DNA from: a bacterium
GTDB lineage: Bacteria; Sysuimicrobiota; Sysuimicrobiia; Sysuimicrobiales; Humicultoraceae
Assembly: GCA_031082185.1 (NCBI GenBank)
Contig: JAVHLI010000005.1
Location: 159,324-223,323 of the forward strand
Direction of reading: 5' to 3'
DNA length: 64,000 nucleotides
Below are positions 1 to 8,153 of the stretch, in pieces. The translations under genes and the position numbers were made by a program. A model generated the notes under the pieces. That model was not told where the DNA came from, did not search any database, and saw only the letters and a program-made list of their open reading frames with translations. The stretch's first letter is position 1. Every line of letters begins with the position of its first letter.

Positions 1-11
1 CTCCTTGCGGT

Positions 12-1202
12 TCACGACAGGTAACCGCTGTTGATCTTCACGTAGGTCTCCGATAGATCGCAGGTCCATCCTGTGAAGGTGCCTACTCCCAGACCCAGAT
101 CAATCGTCACGCGGACCTCGGACGCCTTCACCACCAACCCGGCCGAAGGATAGGCCTCTGGAATCCCAACGCCCCCGCGTACTACCCAAACATCGCCGAT
201 GGCGATGGCCAGCCGGTCGGGCGCGACCTCCGCGCCGCTCCGGCCCAGCGCCGCGGAAATCCGGCCCCAGTTGAGCTCCGCGCCGTGGAACGCGGTCTTG
301 ACCAGGGGTGAGGTCATCACGGCGCCGGCCGCGAGGCGGGCGTCGGCGTCGGACGCCGCACCCCGCACCGCCACCTCCACCACCCTAGTCGTCCCCTCGC
401 CGTCTTTGACGATCAGCCGCGCAAGCCGACCGGCCACGTCGGTGAGGCCGGACAGGAACGCCTCGTAGCGCACTCCGCTCTCGGCCAGCGGAGCCACGCC
501 GGCAGCACCGTTGGCAAGCAGGAAGACGCTGTCGCTGGTGCTGGTATCGCCGTCCACGCTGATGCAGTTGAAGGACCGGCCCACGGCGTTCCGTAGAGCA
601 GCCCGCAGGGCGGCCGCCTCAACCGGGGCGTCGGTGGTCATGATGGCGATCATCGTGGCCATGTTGGGATGGATCATTCCCGCGCCCTTCGCGATGCCGC
701 CGATGGTCACCACGCCGTCACCCAGATCAACCTGAGCGGCCGCGGTCTTGGGAAACGCGTCGGTGGTCATGATCGCACGGGCCGCGGCCATGCCGTCGGA
801 GCCCAACGCTGCCACCAGTGCCGGCATACCCGCGGTGATGCGCTCGACCGGAAGCGGGCGGCCGATGACCCCGGTGCTGGCCACCACCACCAGGTCCTCG
901 GGCATGCCCAGCGCGGCGGATGCGGCCGCGGTCATAGCCCGCGCGTCAACATCGCCCCTCTCTCCGGTGCAGGCGTTGGAGTTGCCGCTGTTCACCAGCA
1001 CCGCCTGCGCGCGGCCTGACGCGAGCCTCGACTCACTCAGGATGACCGGCGCAGACCGCATCTTGTTCGTGGTAAACGTCCCGGCCGCGGTCGCGGGTAG
1101 ATCCGAAACCACCAGCGCCAGGTCGGGCTGGCTGGGCTTGAGCCCGCAGTGGATCCCTGCCGCGCGATACCCGAAGGGACTGGTCACGGTTCCATCCATC
1201 AT
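12..1202 (-). CDS. argJ: Bifunctional glutamate N-acetyltransferase / amino-acid N-acetyltransferase ArgJ
   Basis: ArgJ moves the acetyl group from N-acetylornithine to glutamate (and can use acetyl-CoA), recycling acetyl in cytoplasmic arginine synthesis. The 396-residue protein has the family's usual length. The self-cleavage region reads KGAGMIHPNMATMI near residue 175-190; the T of ATM is the expected nucleophile released when the precursor splits into alpha and beta chains. The C-terminal NSGYLS-type end is intact. I start it at the first ATG of an ATG-ATG pair, about ten bases after AGGAG, rather than at the GTG three codons earlier that abuts the ribosome site. It follows argC by about 60 bases on the same strand, so it is the last gene of the run that begins with hrcA. 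Identity is secure; whether it also makes acetylglutamate from acetyl-CoA cannot be judged here. Confidence 0.96.
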   Translation of the reverse strand: MMDGTVTSPFGYRAAGIHCGLKPSQPDLALVVSDLPATAAGTFTTNKMRSAPVILSESRLASGRAQAVLVNSGNSNACTGERGDVDARAMTAAASAALGMPEDLVVVASTGVIGRPLPVERITAGMPALVAALGSDGMAAARAIMTTDAFPKTAAAQVDLGDGVVTIGGIAKGAGMIHPNMATMIAIMTTDAPVEAAALRAALRNAVGRSFNCISVDGDTSTSDSVFLLANGAAGVAPLAESGVRYEAFLSGLTDVAGRLARLIVKDGEGTTRVVEVAVRGAASDADARLAAGAVMTSPLVKTAFHGAELNWGRISAALGRSGAEVAPDRLAIAIGDVWVVRGGVGIPEAYPSAGLVVKASEVRVTIDLGLGVGTFTGWTCDLSETYVKINSGYLS

Positions 1203-1262
1203 GATCCTCACACTCCTATAGTCACCCGCGATGACGCCGGCCCTGGATATTCGTCAGAAAGA

Positions 1263-2300
1263 TCAGGGATAGAGCGGCGGTTCCCGCAGCCCTGCATTTT
1301 CGGGGAACCCGCACATCAGGTTCATGTTCTGGATCGCCTGGCCGGCCGCGCCCTTGACCAGATTGTCGAGCGCGGCCATCGCGATGACCACGCCGGCGTG
1401 CGAGTCCACGCGCACCGCAACGTCACAGTAGTTCGACCCGTAGGTGGCCTTGGTCTCCGGAAGCCCGCCGTGGAGAACCCGCACGAACGGCTCGGAGGCG
1501 TAGGCGTCGGCGAGGATCCCCTCTGCCTCCGCGGTGGTAAGGGCGCGGGTGGGCCGCATGTAAACCGTGGCAAGGATCCCCCTGGTCATGGGGATAAGGT
1601 GAGGGACAAACGCCACCGCCACAGGAACGCCCGCGACTCCCGACAGCTCCTGCTCGATCTCCGGCGTGTGCCGGTGACCCACGACGTTGTAGGGCTTGAC
1701 GTTCTCGTTGACCTCGCAGAAGTGTGTGCCCAGCGACGCGCCGCGACCGGCCCCCGAGACGCCCGACTTCGCGTCCACGACAATACCCTCAGAGAGCACC
1801 GCGCCGGCCTTCAAGAAAGGCGCTATCGCTATCAGCGCCGCGGTCGGGTAGCAGCCGGGATTGCCGACGATCCGCGAGGCGCGGATACGGTCGCGGTGCA
1901 GCTCGGGCTGGCCGTAGACCGCGCCCTCGAGGAGCTCGGGGCACGCGTGGGCGGCCTTGTACCACCTCGCGTAGGTTGCCGGGTCGTGGAACCTAAAATC
2001 GGCGCCCAGGTCCACCACCTTCACCCGCGGACCCAGCTTGGGGACCATCGTCATGGCGATCCCGTTGGGCAGGGCGATGAAGGCGACGTCGGAATCGGCG
2101 CCGATGGCATCGAGGTCCGCGTCCTCCGTGACGTGCGGGACGAAGCCGCGCAGGTTGGGGAAGACCTCGCCGTAGGCCTCTGACTTGCGGCTCTCCGCCG
2201 TCAAGTGGACCAGCGTTACGTCAGGGTGGCCGACCAGGAGACGGACTAGCTCTCCGCCCCCGTATCCGGATGCGCCGATGATGCTGACCCGTGTCTTCAT
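1263..2300 (-). CDS. argC: N-acetyl-gamma-glutamyl-phosphate reductase ArgC
   Basis: ArgC reduces N-acetylglutamyl-5-phosphate to the semialdehyde with NADPH, the third step of arginine synthesis. The 345-residue protein opens with the Rossmann motif IGASGYGGGELVRLL (residues 6-20) and carries the catalytic cysteine in GNPGCYPTAALIA around residue 150; the histidine-bearing HRHTPEIEQEL block follows. I start it at ATG (MKTRVSIIG), five codons inside the longest frame, because the Rossmann strand then starts at residue 4 as is usual. It sits 43 bases after rsmE and about 60 bases before argJ on the same strand. No other arg biosynthetic gene is in the window except a catabolic-type carbamoyltransferase far away. 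Confidence 0.96.
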   Translation of the reverse strand: MKTRVSIIGASGYGGGELVRLLVGHPDVTLVHLTAESRKSEAYGEVFPNLRGFVPHVTEDADLDAIGADSDVAFIALPNGIAMTMVPKLGPRVKVVDLGADFRFHDPATYARWYKAAHACPELLEGAVYGQPELHRDRIRASRIVGNPGCYPTAALIAIAPFLKAGAVLSEGIVVDAKSGVSGAGRGASLGTHFCEVNENVKPYNVVGHRHTPEIEQELSGVAGVPVAVAFVPHLIPMTRGILATVYMRPTRALTTAEAEGILADAYASEPFVRVLHGGLPETKATYGSNYCDVAVRVDSHAGVVIAMAALDNLVKGAAGQAIQNMNLMCGFPENAGLREPPLYP

Positions 2301-2343
2301 AGACTCTTTATACATCGAGGTGCATGAAAGTGCAAGGGGCAGT

Positions 2344-3072
2344 TTAGGTCTGGGGGCGGAGCAATCGCTCGTAGAGCAGCATGGCGGTCGCGACCAATCC
2401 GGCGGTCTCGGTGCGCAGGACCAGCGCGCCGAGCGAGACCGCCTGACCGCCGACGGCGCGGGCAGCGGTGAGGTCCCCCTCGGTGAGCCCGCCCTCGGGC
2501 CCGATCAGAACGGCGGCCGTGTGGAACGGGCGTGCCGCCACAACCTCGCCGATCGGGCGGGCCTCGTGTTCCCATGGCACGACGAACAGATCCACCGGAC
2601 CCAGGGCCGCCAGCGCCTCCGGGAGCCGCGCGGGCGCGTGGATCTCCGGGGTATCGCCCCGCCCGCACTGCCTGGCCGCTTCCTGCGCCACCCGGCGCCA
2701 GCGGTCCACGCGAACCGCACTCGGTTCAACCACCGTGCGATCGGTGTGGACCGGATGGATGGCGGAGAGCCCTATCTCGGTGCCCATCCGCACGACCAGA
2801 TCCATCTTGGCGCCGCGCGGTATGCCCTGGATCAGTGAGATCTCCACGGGCCGCCGTGAGACGGACGGTGGTCCGGTGCGCCGGGCGATAACGCCCGAGG
2901 GACCAACCTCGATAATCTCCACCTCCGCCTCGCGGCGGCCGTCGAAGACGACCAGCCTGGCACCGGGTCGCAGCCGCAGCACCCTCGCGATGTGGTGCGC
3001 TTCGCGCGGCGCGAAGGAAAAGGACTCCTGATCGAGTGCCTGCGCCGCGGCGTAGAAGCGGCGGCGCGTCAA
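2344..3072 (-). CDS. rsmE: 16S rRNA (uracil-1498-N3)-methyltransferase RsmE
   Basis: RsmE methylates N3 of U1498 in 16S rRNA using S-adenosylmethionine. The 242-residue protein starts RRRFYAAA, has the family blocks HHIARVLRLRPGARLVVFDG and LIQGIPRGAKMDLVVRMGTEIG, and ends with the trefoil-knot SAM site IGPEGGLTEGDL and LGALVLRTETAGLVATAMLLY. I chose the TTG start at 3072: its TTGA overlaps the prmA stop codon, giving translational coupling, whereas longer frames add 54 low-complexity Arg-rich residues absent from the family. PrmA-RsmE pairing downstream of dnaJ is a common bacterial arrangement. Confidence 0.93.
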   Translation of the reverse strand: MTRRRFYAAAQALDQESFSFAPREAHHIARVLRLRPGARLVVFDGRREAEVEIIEVGPSGVIARRTGPPSVSRRPVEISLIQGIPRGAKMDLVVRMGTEIGLSAIHPVHTDRTVVEPSAVRVDRWRRVAQEAARQCGRGDTPEIHAPARLPEALAALGPVDLFVVPWEHEARPIGEVVAARPFHTAAVLIGPEGGLTEGDLTAARAVGGQAVSLGALVLRTETAGLVATAMLLYERLLRPQT

Positions 3073-3935
3073 GGCCGTCCTGCCACGGCATGCACGGCGT
3101 GCACGGCGCGCCAGCCGCGCCGCGCCTCTGTCCCGACGACGCGCAGCCCGGACACCTGGGCCAGGCGCGCAACCTCGGCGACGCGCGCAGGGCCGAAGCC
3201 GCCCCCCACGAACCGTCCCCCTGGAGCCAAGCACCGCCCGACGTGGGGGAATACGCCTGCAAGGATCTCCGGCGTGAGATTCGCCACAATCAGGTCCGCG
3301 CGCAGGCGCACGCGACTCAGGCCTGACGCGCGCCGAACCGTAACAATGCGCAGAACGCCATTGGCGCGCGCGTTGGCGCGGGCTATGGATGCTGCGACAT
3401 CGTCGTCGTCAATCGCCAACACCCGCCGCGCGCCCAGGCGCGCGGCCGCTATGGCCAGGATACCCGAACCGGTGCCGAGGTCGAGCACCGTCTCGCCGCC
3501 ATGCACGTAGCGCTCCACCGCGGCCAGACAGAGTTGGGTCGAAGGGTGCTCGCCGCTGCCGAAGGCCTGCCCTGCATCGAGCCTGACCAGTACCTGTCCT
3601 GGGCGTATCCTGGACCGCATCCAGGTGGGCTGCACCGTAATGCGGCCGACCCGCACCGGCTTCGCGTGCGCCCGCCACATCTTGACCCAGTCCGTGTCGC
3701 CTACCACGCGCACGCCTATGGTACCGGAGGCCGCCTCACGCGCGAGTGCGCGCCTGAGGCGAGAGAGAGAGCTGCGACCGGCTCTGGTGGAGGGCAGGTA
3801 GACACGCAACACCCGACGGCCTCGGCCAGGCCTTGCGCTCTCGGAAAACCCAGCCGGGCAGTGCCCCAGCAGGCAGTCACCCGCCATCTCGGAATCCTGG
3901 AGCGGAACGTCCACGGAGATCTCGATCCAGCGCAT
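3069..3935 (-). CDS. prmA: Ribosomal protein L11 methyltransferase PrmA
   Basis: PrmA trimethylates ribosomal protein L11. The protein of 288 residues begins MRWIEISVDVPLQDSEMAGD, typical of the family's N-terminal ferredoxin-like domain. It contains the SAM motif VLDLGTGSGILAIAAARLGA (around residue 150) after the substrate-loop block DAGQAFGSGEHPSTQLCL, and the NLTPEILAGVFP motif corresponding to the N[LIV][TL] active-site strand. It lies 22 bases after dnaJ and overlaps rsmE. The standard order dnaJ-prmA-rsmE supports the call. Confidence 0.94.
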   Translation of the reverse strand: MRWIEISVDVPLQDSEMAGDCLLGHCPAGFSESARPGRGRRVLRVYLPSTRAGRSSLSRLRRALAREAASGTIGVRVVGDTDWVKMWRAHAKPVRVGRITVQPTWMRSRIRPGQVLVRLDAGQAFGSGEHPSTQLCLAAVERYVHGGETVLDLGTGSGILAIAAARLGARRVLAIDDDDVAASIARANARANGVLRIVTVRRASGLSRVRLRADLIVANLTPEILAGVFPHVGRCLAPGGRFVGGGFGPARVAEVARLAQVSGLRVVGTEARRGWRAVHAVHAVAGRP

Positions 3936-3957
3936 CGTGGTAACCCGCCGCCCAAAC

Positions 3958-5082
3958 CTACTTGAGCAGATCCTGCATCTTCTTGAGGATCGGCTTACGC
4001 TTGCCCTTCCGCTTTTCGTCTCCCTGCGGGCGCTCGCCGCCGAGGCGCGCGAGCTCCTCGATCAACGCCCGCTGCTCGCGCGTCAGCCGCGTCGGGATGG
4101 CAACCCGAGCCGTCAGGTGCAGGCTGCCGCGGCCGCCGCGAAGGTCGGGCAGTCCCCTGCCCCGCACCGAGATCGTCGCGCCCGGCTGCGTGCCGGCCGG
4201 CACCGTCACCGGAACCGTGCCGTGTATGCCTGGGAACTCCACCTCGTCGCCCAACGCGGCCTGCGTCATGGTGAGTTCGATGTCACGGTAGAGGTCTCGC
4301 CCGCGACGGGCAAACACCGGGTGCGGCGCAACGTGCACAACCACGAAGAGATCGCCGCGGCCTCCCCCGCGCACGCCGGCTTCGCCCTCTCCGGACAGGC
4401 GCAGGTGCATGCCGTCCTCCACCCCGGCGGGGATGGTTACCGTGATCTCCCGCCTGGCCTCTGACCGACCCGCGCCACGACAGCCCGCGCACGGACGGAC
4501 GATGTAGGTACCCGTCCCTCCACACCGGCCGCACGTCATGACCTGCGTCAGATGGCCGAAGACCGTGCGCTGCGCGTGGCGGACCTCTCCGGTCCCTTGG
4601 CAGGACGGACAGCGCTCTGGGCTCGATCCCTGCTCAGCTCCGGTGCCGAAGCAGACCGGGCAGGTCTCAAGTCGATCCAAGGTGATGCGTCGCTCCACGC
4701 CTGAGGCAACCTCCTCAAGGGTCACCTCCAGGTCGTAGCGCATGTCGGAACCCCGCTGGGGCCCTTCCCTCTCAGCCCTATCAGGCCTGCCGCGGCCGCC
4801 GAAGAACATCTCAAAGAGATCCTCGAAGGGGCCGGCGGCGCCGCCGAAGGGACCGGCCTCCGAACCCACCTGGCCAAACCGATCGTACTGGCTGCGCTTC
4901 ACCGGGTCGCTCAACACCGCGTAGGCCTCGTTGACGTCCTTGAAGCGCTCCGTGGCGTGGGGATCGTCGCGCCGGATATCCGGGTGAGTCTCTCTCGCTA
5001 GCCGGCGGTAGACCTGCTTGATCTCTTCCTGACTGGCCCGGCGGTCAACACCGAGGATCTCGTAGAGGTCTCTAGAATCCAT
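3958..5082 (-). CDS. dnaJ: Chaperone protein DnaJ
   Basis: DnaJ (Hsp40) delivers unfolded clients to DnaK and stimulates its ATPase. The 374-residue protein has the complete type I layout: a J domain with HPD near residue 33, a Gly/Phe-rich linker ([20 protein letters not shown]), four zinc-binding CxxCxGxG repeats ([32 protein letters not shown]) and the C-terminal client-binding domain. I start at ATG ([11 protein letters not shown]) two codons inside a GTG-initiated longer frame. It follows hrcA by 36 bases behind the CIRCE operator, so HrcA control is expected. The usual grpE and dnaK genes between hrcA and dnaJ are absent and must lie elsewhere in the genome. Confidence 0.97.
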   Translation of the reverse strand: MDSRDLYEILGVDRRASQEEIKQVYRRLARETHPDIRRDDPHATERFKDVNEAYAVLSDPVKRSQYDRFGQVGSEAGPFGGAAGPFEDLFEMFFGGRGRPDRAEREGPQRGSDMRYDLEVTLEEVASGVERRITLDRLETCPVCFGTGAEQGSSPERCPSCQGTGEVRHAQRTVFGHLTQVMTCGRCGGTGTYIVRPCAGCRGAGRSEARREITVTIPAGVEDGMHLRLSGEGEAGVRGGGRGDLFVVVHVAPHPVFARRGRDLYRDIELTMTQAALGDEVEFPGIHGTVPVTVPAGTQPGATISVRGRGLPDLRGGRGSLHLTARVAIPTRLTREQRALIEELARLGGERPQGDEKRKGKRKPILKKMQDLLK

Positions 5083-5118
5083 GTGCACGGTTGTGTCGGC
5101 GGGATGGAGGCCGGAGCC

Positions 5119-6150
5119 CTAAGCCGACGGCCTCATTGCCTCGCTGAGGCTTTCCGCAACGCATCGCACCGCGGTGACGGCGCTGCGGTAACGCATCCGC
5201 GTAGGCCCGAGGATGCCGACGGTGCCGCCGCGCCGGTCGCCCGCCCGGTAGGCCGCCATGATCAGGCTGCAGGCGCGGAGCTGCTCGTGCGGGTTCTCCT
5301 CGCCGATGAGGATCCAAACCCCTTCCTCGGGCACCGCGGCCAGCACGCGGTCCAGCACCGATTCGTCTTCAAGAGCCTCGAACAGCCGGGTCGCCCGATC
5401 CGGGCTCTTGAACTCCGGCTCCGCCAGGAGGTGGCGGGCGCCCGCGACCCGAATCTGCGGCCGCATCCCCCGCGCCAGGTCCCGCCATAGCCAGGCCTTG
5501 ACCTCCTCCAGCCAGCGGTGGTGATGGGAGGCCTCGCCGAGAACCTGCTCCAGGCGCTGGTGGGTCAGGGCTCCTACTCGGGAACCCTGCAGCCGGTGGG
5601 TAATTGCCCGCGACAGGTGCTCGAGATCGTCGGGCATCACTCCCTCAGGGAGCTCAATTGAACGTCCCTGCAGCGCCCCGGCGTCCGTGGCAATCACCGC
5701 GAGCGCGCGCCGTTCGCCCAGCGGCACCAGGTGCAAAGAACTGAACATCTGCTCCGCCAGGCCCGGCGCCGCCACGACCGAAGCGTACCCGGTCATGCCG
5801 GCGAGCACGCGCGCGGCCTCGTTGGCCACATCGCCGGGCTCCTCGACCGGATCGCCCAGCCGGCGGCGTATCTTCTGGCGCGCCGAGCCACTGAGCGGGT
5901 CGGCCTTTGGCAACATGTCCACGTAGACTCGGTATCCCCGGTCCGTGGGGATCCGGCCGGCGGAGGTGTGCGGATGAGTAAGCAGGCCCAGTTCTTCCAT
6001 GCTGGCCAGGGCGCTGCGTATTGTGGCAGGGCTCACCGCCAGCCGCCCCCGAAGCGCAGCGTGTTCCGAACCCACCGGCTCGGCGGTGCGGACGTGCTCC
6101 TCCACAACCGTGCGGAGCAGGATACGCCTGCGGGCATCAAGCTTCAACAT
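5119..6150 (-). CDS. hrcA: Heat-inducible transcription repressor HrcA
   Basis: HrcA represses class I heat-shock genes by binding CIRCE and depends on GroEL for folding. The 343-residue protein begins MLKLDARRRILLRTVVEEHV, with the winged-helix DNA-binding half (residues 1-80, including EPVGSEHAA and LAVSPATIRSALASMEELGLL) followed by the GAF-like HrcA domain. I chose the ATG at 6150. A GTG seven codons upstream would place the start inside the CIRCE element. It is the first gene of a run hrcA-dnaJ-prmA-rsmE and probably autoregulates through the operator just upstream. Confidence 0.95.
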   Translation of the reverse strand: MLKLDARRRILLRTVVEEHVRTAEPVGSEHAALRGRLAVSPATIRSALASMEELGLLTHPHTSAGRIPTDRGYRVYVDMLPKADPLSGSARQKIRRRLGDPVEEPGDVANEAARVLAGMTGYASVVAAPGLAEQMFSSLHLVPLGERRALAVIATDAGALQGRSIELPEGVMPDDLEHLSRAITHRLQGSRVGALTHQRLEQVLGEASHHHRWLEEVKAWLWRDLARGMRPQIRVAGARHLLAEPEFKSPDRATRLFEALEDESVLDRVLAAVPEEGVWILIGEENPHEQLRACSLIMAAYRAGDRRGGTVGILGPTRMRYRSAVTAVRCVAESLSEAMRPSA

Positions 6151-6164
6151 CCATCCACCTGCGG

Positions 6165-6191
6165 CTGGCACTCCTCCGCCCAGAGTGCCAG
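6165..6191 (-). promoter_or_regulatory. CIRCE operator (HrcA binding site)
   Basis: A perfect inverted repeat of the form CTGGCACTC - nine bases - GAGTGCCAG spans these positions. The arm and spacer lengths (9-9-9) and the core GCACTC/GAGTGC match the CIRCE consensus TTAGCACTC-N9-GAGTGCTAA, with the outer bases changed to G/C. It lies 15 bases before the hrcA start codon and just downstream of a sigma-A-type promoter, the standard position for HrcA repression. Confidence 0.93.
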
Positions 6192-6202
6192 CGACCGGAT
6201 TC

Positions 6203-6232
6203 AGCCTAGCATCGTGGATTTTGGGGTGTCAA
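6203..6232 (-). promoter_or_regulatory. Predicted sigma-A promoter of hrcA-dnaJ
   Basis: On the minus strand TTGACA (6227-6232) is followed after 18 bases by TAGGCT (6203-6208). Transcription would begin about 6196, directly at the edge of the CIRCE repeat. The -35 hexamer overlaps the murJ stop codon (6229-6231), so murJ and the hrcA promoter are tightly packed. Confidence 0.75.
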
Positions 6233-7815
6233 GGAACAGGGCGAGCCGACCTGCGCCGCAGGAGGCCCCGTACGAGCGTGAGTTCCTCCACGCGCAGCAG
6301 GGCGCAGGCTGCCAGGTATACGAAGACCGCTGCGCCCACGCCGACCGCCAGGAACAGCAGGTCCGCGCGTTCCGCGAAGCGTCCGTCCGTGAGCCCGCGT
6401 TGCGCGACCATCCATCCCACCCAAACAGCAGATGCGGCAGCTACCAGGACGCGACCGGCCGTACCCACAATCCGACGGGCACCCAGAGGGCCCAGCTCAC
6501 GCGCCAGCATCCACAGCAGCAACCCCACGTTCGCAAACGCCACCACGGCGGAGGCCAGGGCGATCCCTGCCACGCCCATCCTCTGCATGAAAGCATAAGC
6601 CAGGACGGCGTTCAGGAATACCATTGCGCCACCGATGATCACCGGCGTGCGCATGTTCTTGAGGGAGTAGAACGTCCGGGTAACGACGTAGTAGGCCGCC
6701 ACCGGCACCAGGCCCGCGGCGTAGGCTGCCAGGCACGCGGCCACCACCCCGGTTGCGGCGGGGCCGAACTCGCCGCGCTCGAAGACCAGTTGGACCAGGG
6801 GGCGTGCGAAGACGGCAAGGCCGAGCGACACGGGCGCCGTGAGAAACAGGAGGCTGCGCAGCCCCAGCACCGCGGTCTGGCGGAGCCCCACCCGGTCGCC
6901 CGCGGAGGCAAGCTGGCTCATTCCCGGGAAGAGCACCGTCGCCACGGATATGGCCAGGATTCCCACCGGCGCCTGGACCATCTCGTAGGCATAATCCAGC
7001 GCGGCAACCGCGTTCACGCCGGTTACGACCGGGAGGAGCGACGCGAAGAACCGCCCCACGTAGGCGTTGATCTCCACGATGGCCAGGCCGAGCATCGCCG
7101 GCAGCGCCAGCCGCCGCACCGTGCGGATGGCCGGGTGGGACCAGTCGAACTCCGGGCGGTAGCGGAACCCGGCGGCGTGCAGTGCCGGTACCTGAACGAG
7201 GAACTGGATGGCGGTCCCGGCCACCCAGGCCACGGCCAGCCCGGTGATCCCCATCCTCGGCCCCAGCATGACCGTCCCGGCAATGATGGCCACGTTGAAG
7301 GCCAGCGGAGCCACTGCCGGGGCGGTGAACCGGCGAAGTGCCTGCAGGTACGCGGTGGCGAAGACCGCAAGGGCCAGGAAGAACATTGCCAGGAAGTTAA
7401 CCCTGGTGAGGGCGACCGTACGGGCGAGCTGCACCGGGTCCCCTGCAAAGCCCGGCGCTGCCAGACGGACCAGCGCGGGTGCGGCAAGCTGTCCGACCAC
7501 CACCATCCCCACGCCGAACGCCAGGACAAGGGTGAACAGCCGCGAGGTCACCTGACGCATCTCCGACTCGTCGCCTCGTGCGAGGGTGTCAGAGATGGTT
7601 GGGATGAGGACGATGCTGAGGGTGCCGCCTATGAGCAGGCGCTGGACGAAGAACGGGACATAGTATCCGATGACGAACGCCGCCCTGGCGTCGGAGGCAC
7701 CGAACATCGCGGCCACGACTATCTCCCGGAGCAGGCCCAGGACGCGACTGCCCACGGTGGCGCCGGCCAGGAGCGTGGCGGCGTGCGCAAGACGCTGCCG
7801 CGGCTGGACGTTCAA
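6229..7815 (-). CDS. murJ: Lipid II flippase MurJ (MviN family)
   Basis: MurJ flips undecaprenyl-linked peptidoglycan precursor across the cytoplasmic membrane. The 528-residue protein is hydrophobic throughout, consistent with 14 helices. Its N-terminus (ATLLAGATVGSRVLGLLREIVVAAMFGAS) and the block GTLSIVLIPTISDTLARGD are typical of the MviN family (MOP superfamily); charged cavity arginines such as those in SRVLGLLRE are present. The start is TTG nine bases after GGAGGG. It is transcribed toward hrcA but separated from it by the hrcA promoter, and is divergent from rpsT. Confidence 0.93.
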   Translation of the reverse strand: MNVQPRQRLAHAATLLAGATVGSRVLGLLREIVVAAMFGASDARAAFVIGYYVPFFVQRLLIGGTLSIVLIPTISDTLARGDESEMRQVTSRLFTLVLAFGVGMVVVGQLAAPALVRLAAPGFAGDPVQLARTVALTRVNFLAMFFLALAVFATAYLQALRRFTAPAVAPLAFNVAIIAGTVMLGPRMGITGLAVAWVAGTAIQFLVQVPALHAAGFRYRPEFDWSHPAIRTVRRLALPAMLGLAIVEINAYVGRFFASLLPVVTGVNAVAALDYAYEMVQAPVGILAISVATVLFPGMSQLASAGDRVGLRQTAVLGLRSLLFLTAPVSLGLAVFARPLVQLVFERGEFGPAATGVVAACLAAYAAGLVPVAAYYVVTRTFYSLKNMRTPVIIGGAMVFLNAVLAYAFMQRMGVAGIALASAVVAFANVGLLLWMLARELGPLGARRIVGTAGRVLVAAASAVWVGWMVAQRGLTDGRFAERADLLFLAVGVGAAVFVYLAACALLRVEELTLVRGLLRRRSARPVP

Positions 7816-7838
7816 GCCCCGTGCCCTCCGGCGGCGAC

Positions 7839-7867
7839 TTGTGGCACTGGAGCGGTCATGCTAGAAT
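7839..7867 (+). promoter_or_regulatory. Predicted promoter of rpsT
   Basis: TTGTGG (7839-7844) and TAGAAT (7862-7867) are separated by 17 bases, placing the start point near 7874 and giving a leader of about 40 bases before the rpsT GTG. S20 represses its own translation in other bacteria; no specific structure was worked out here. Confidence 0.65.
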
Positions 7868-7913
7868 CGCGCAGGACTGCCGCGCCACATAGGCGGCGGC
7901 CGGAGGGATCGGC

Positions 7914-8153
7914 GTGGCGAAACGAATCAAGTCCGGACTCAAGCACCTTCGGAAGTCGGCCAAGCGAGCCCAGGCCAACCTTTCCGTGAAATCGAAGGTC
8001 AAGTCGCTGGTGCGATCGGGAACCACCCCAGAGGCGATCGGCGCGGCGCAGGCCGCCCTGGACAAGGCCGCGGCACGCCATGTGATTCACCCCAACACCG
8101 CCGCCCGCAGGAAGTCCCGCATCATGCGCCGCGCGGCAGGCAAGGCAGGCTAG
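7914..8153 (+). CDS. rpsT: 30S ribosomal protein S20
   Basis: S20 is a primary 16S rRNA-binding protein of the small subunit. The 79-residue, Lys/Arg-rich protein (MAKRIKSGLKHLRKSAKRAQ, then VKSKVKSLVRSG and HPNTAARRKSRIMRRAAG) matches the three-helix S20 fold and is close to the usual length. The start is GTG with GGAGGG a short distance upstream. It converges on holA, and the two stop codons share the palindrome CTAG at 8150-8153. Confidence 0.95.
   Translation: MAKRIKSGLKHLRKSAKRAQANLSVKSKVKSLVRSGTTPEAIGAAQAALDKAAARHVIHPNTAARRKSRIMRRAAGKAG

Noticed and set aside
12..14. Possibility that ArgJ is truncated at the left edge
   Set aside because: The stop codon is inside the window and the C-terminus is complete.
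5731..7989. A 752-codon open frame on the plus strand opposite hrcA and murJ
   Set aside because: It is an antisense frame produced by high GC content. It is rich in His/Gln/Arg with no recognisable domain and overlaps murJ and the hrcA promoter.
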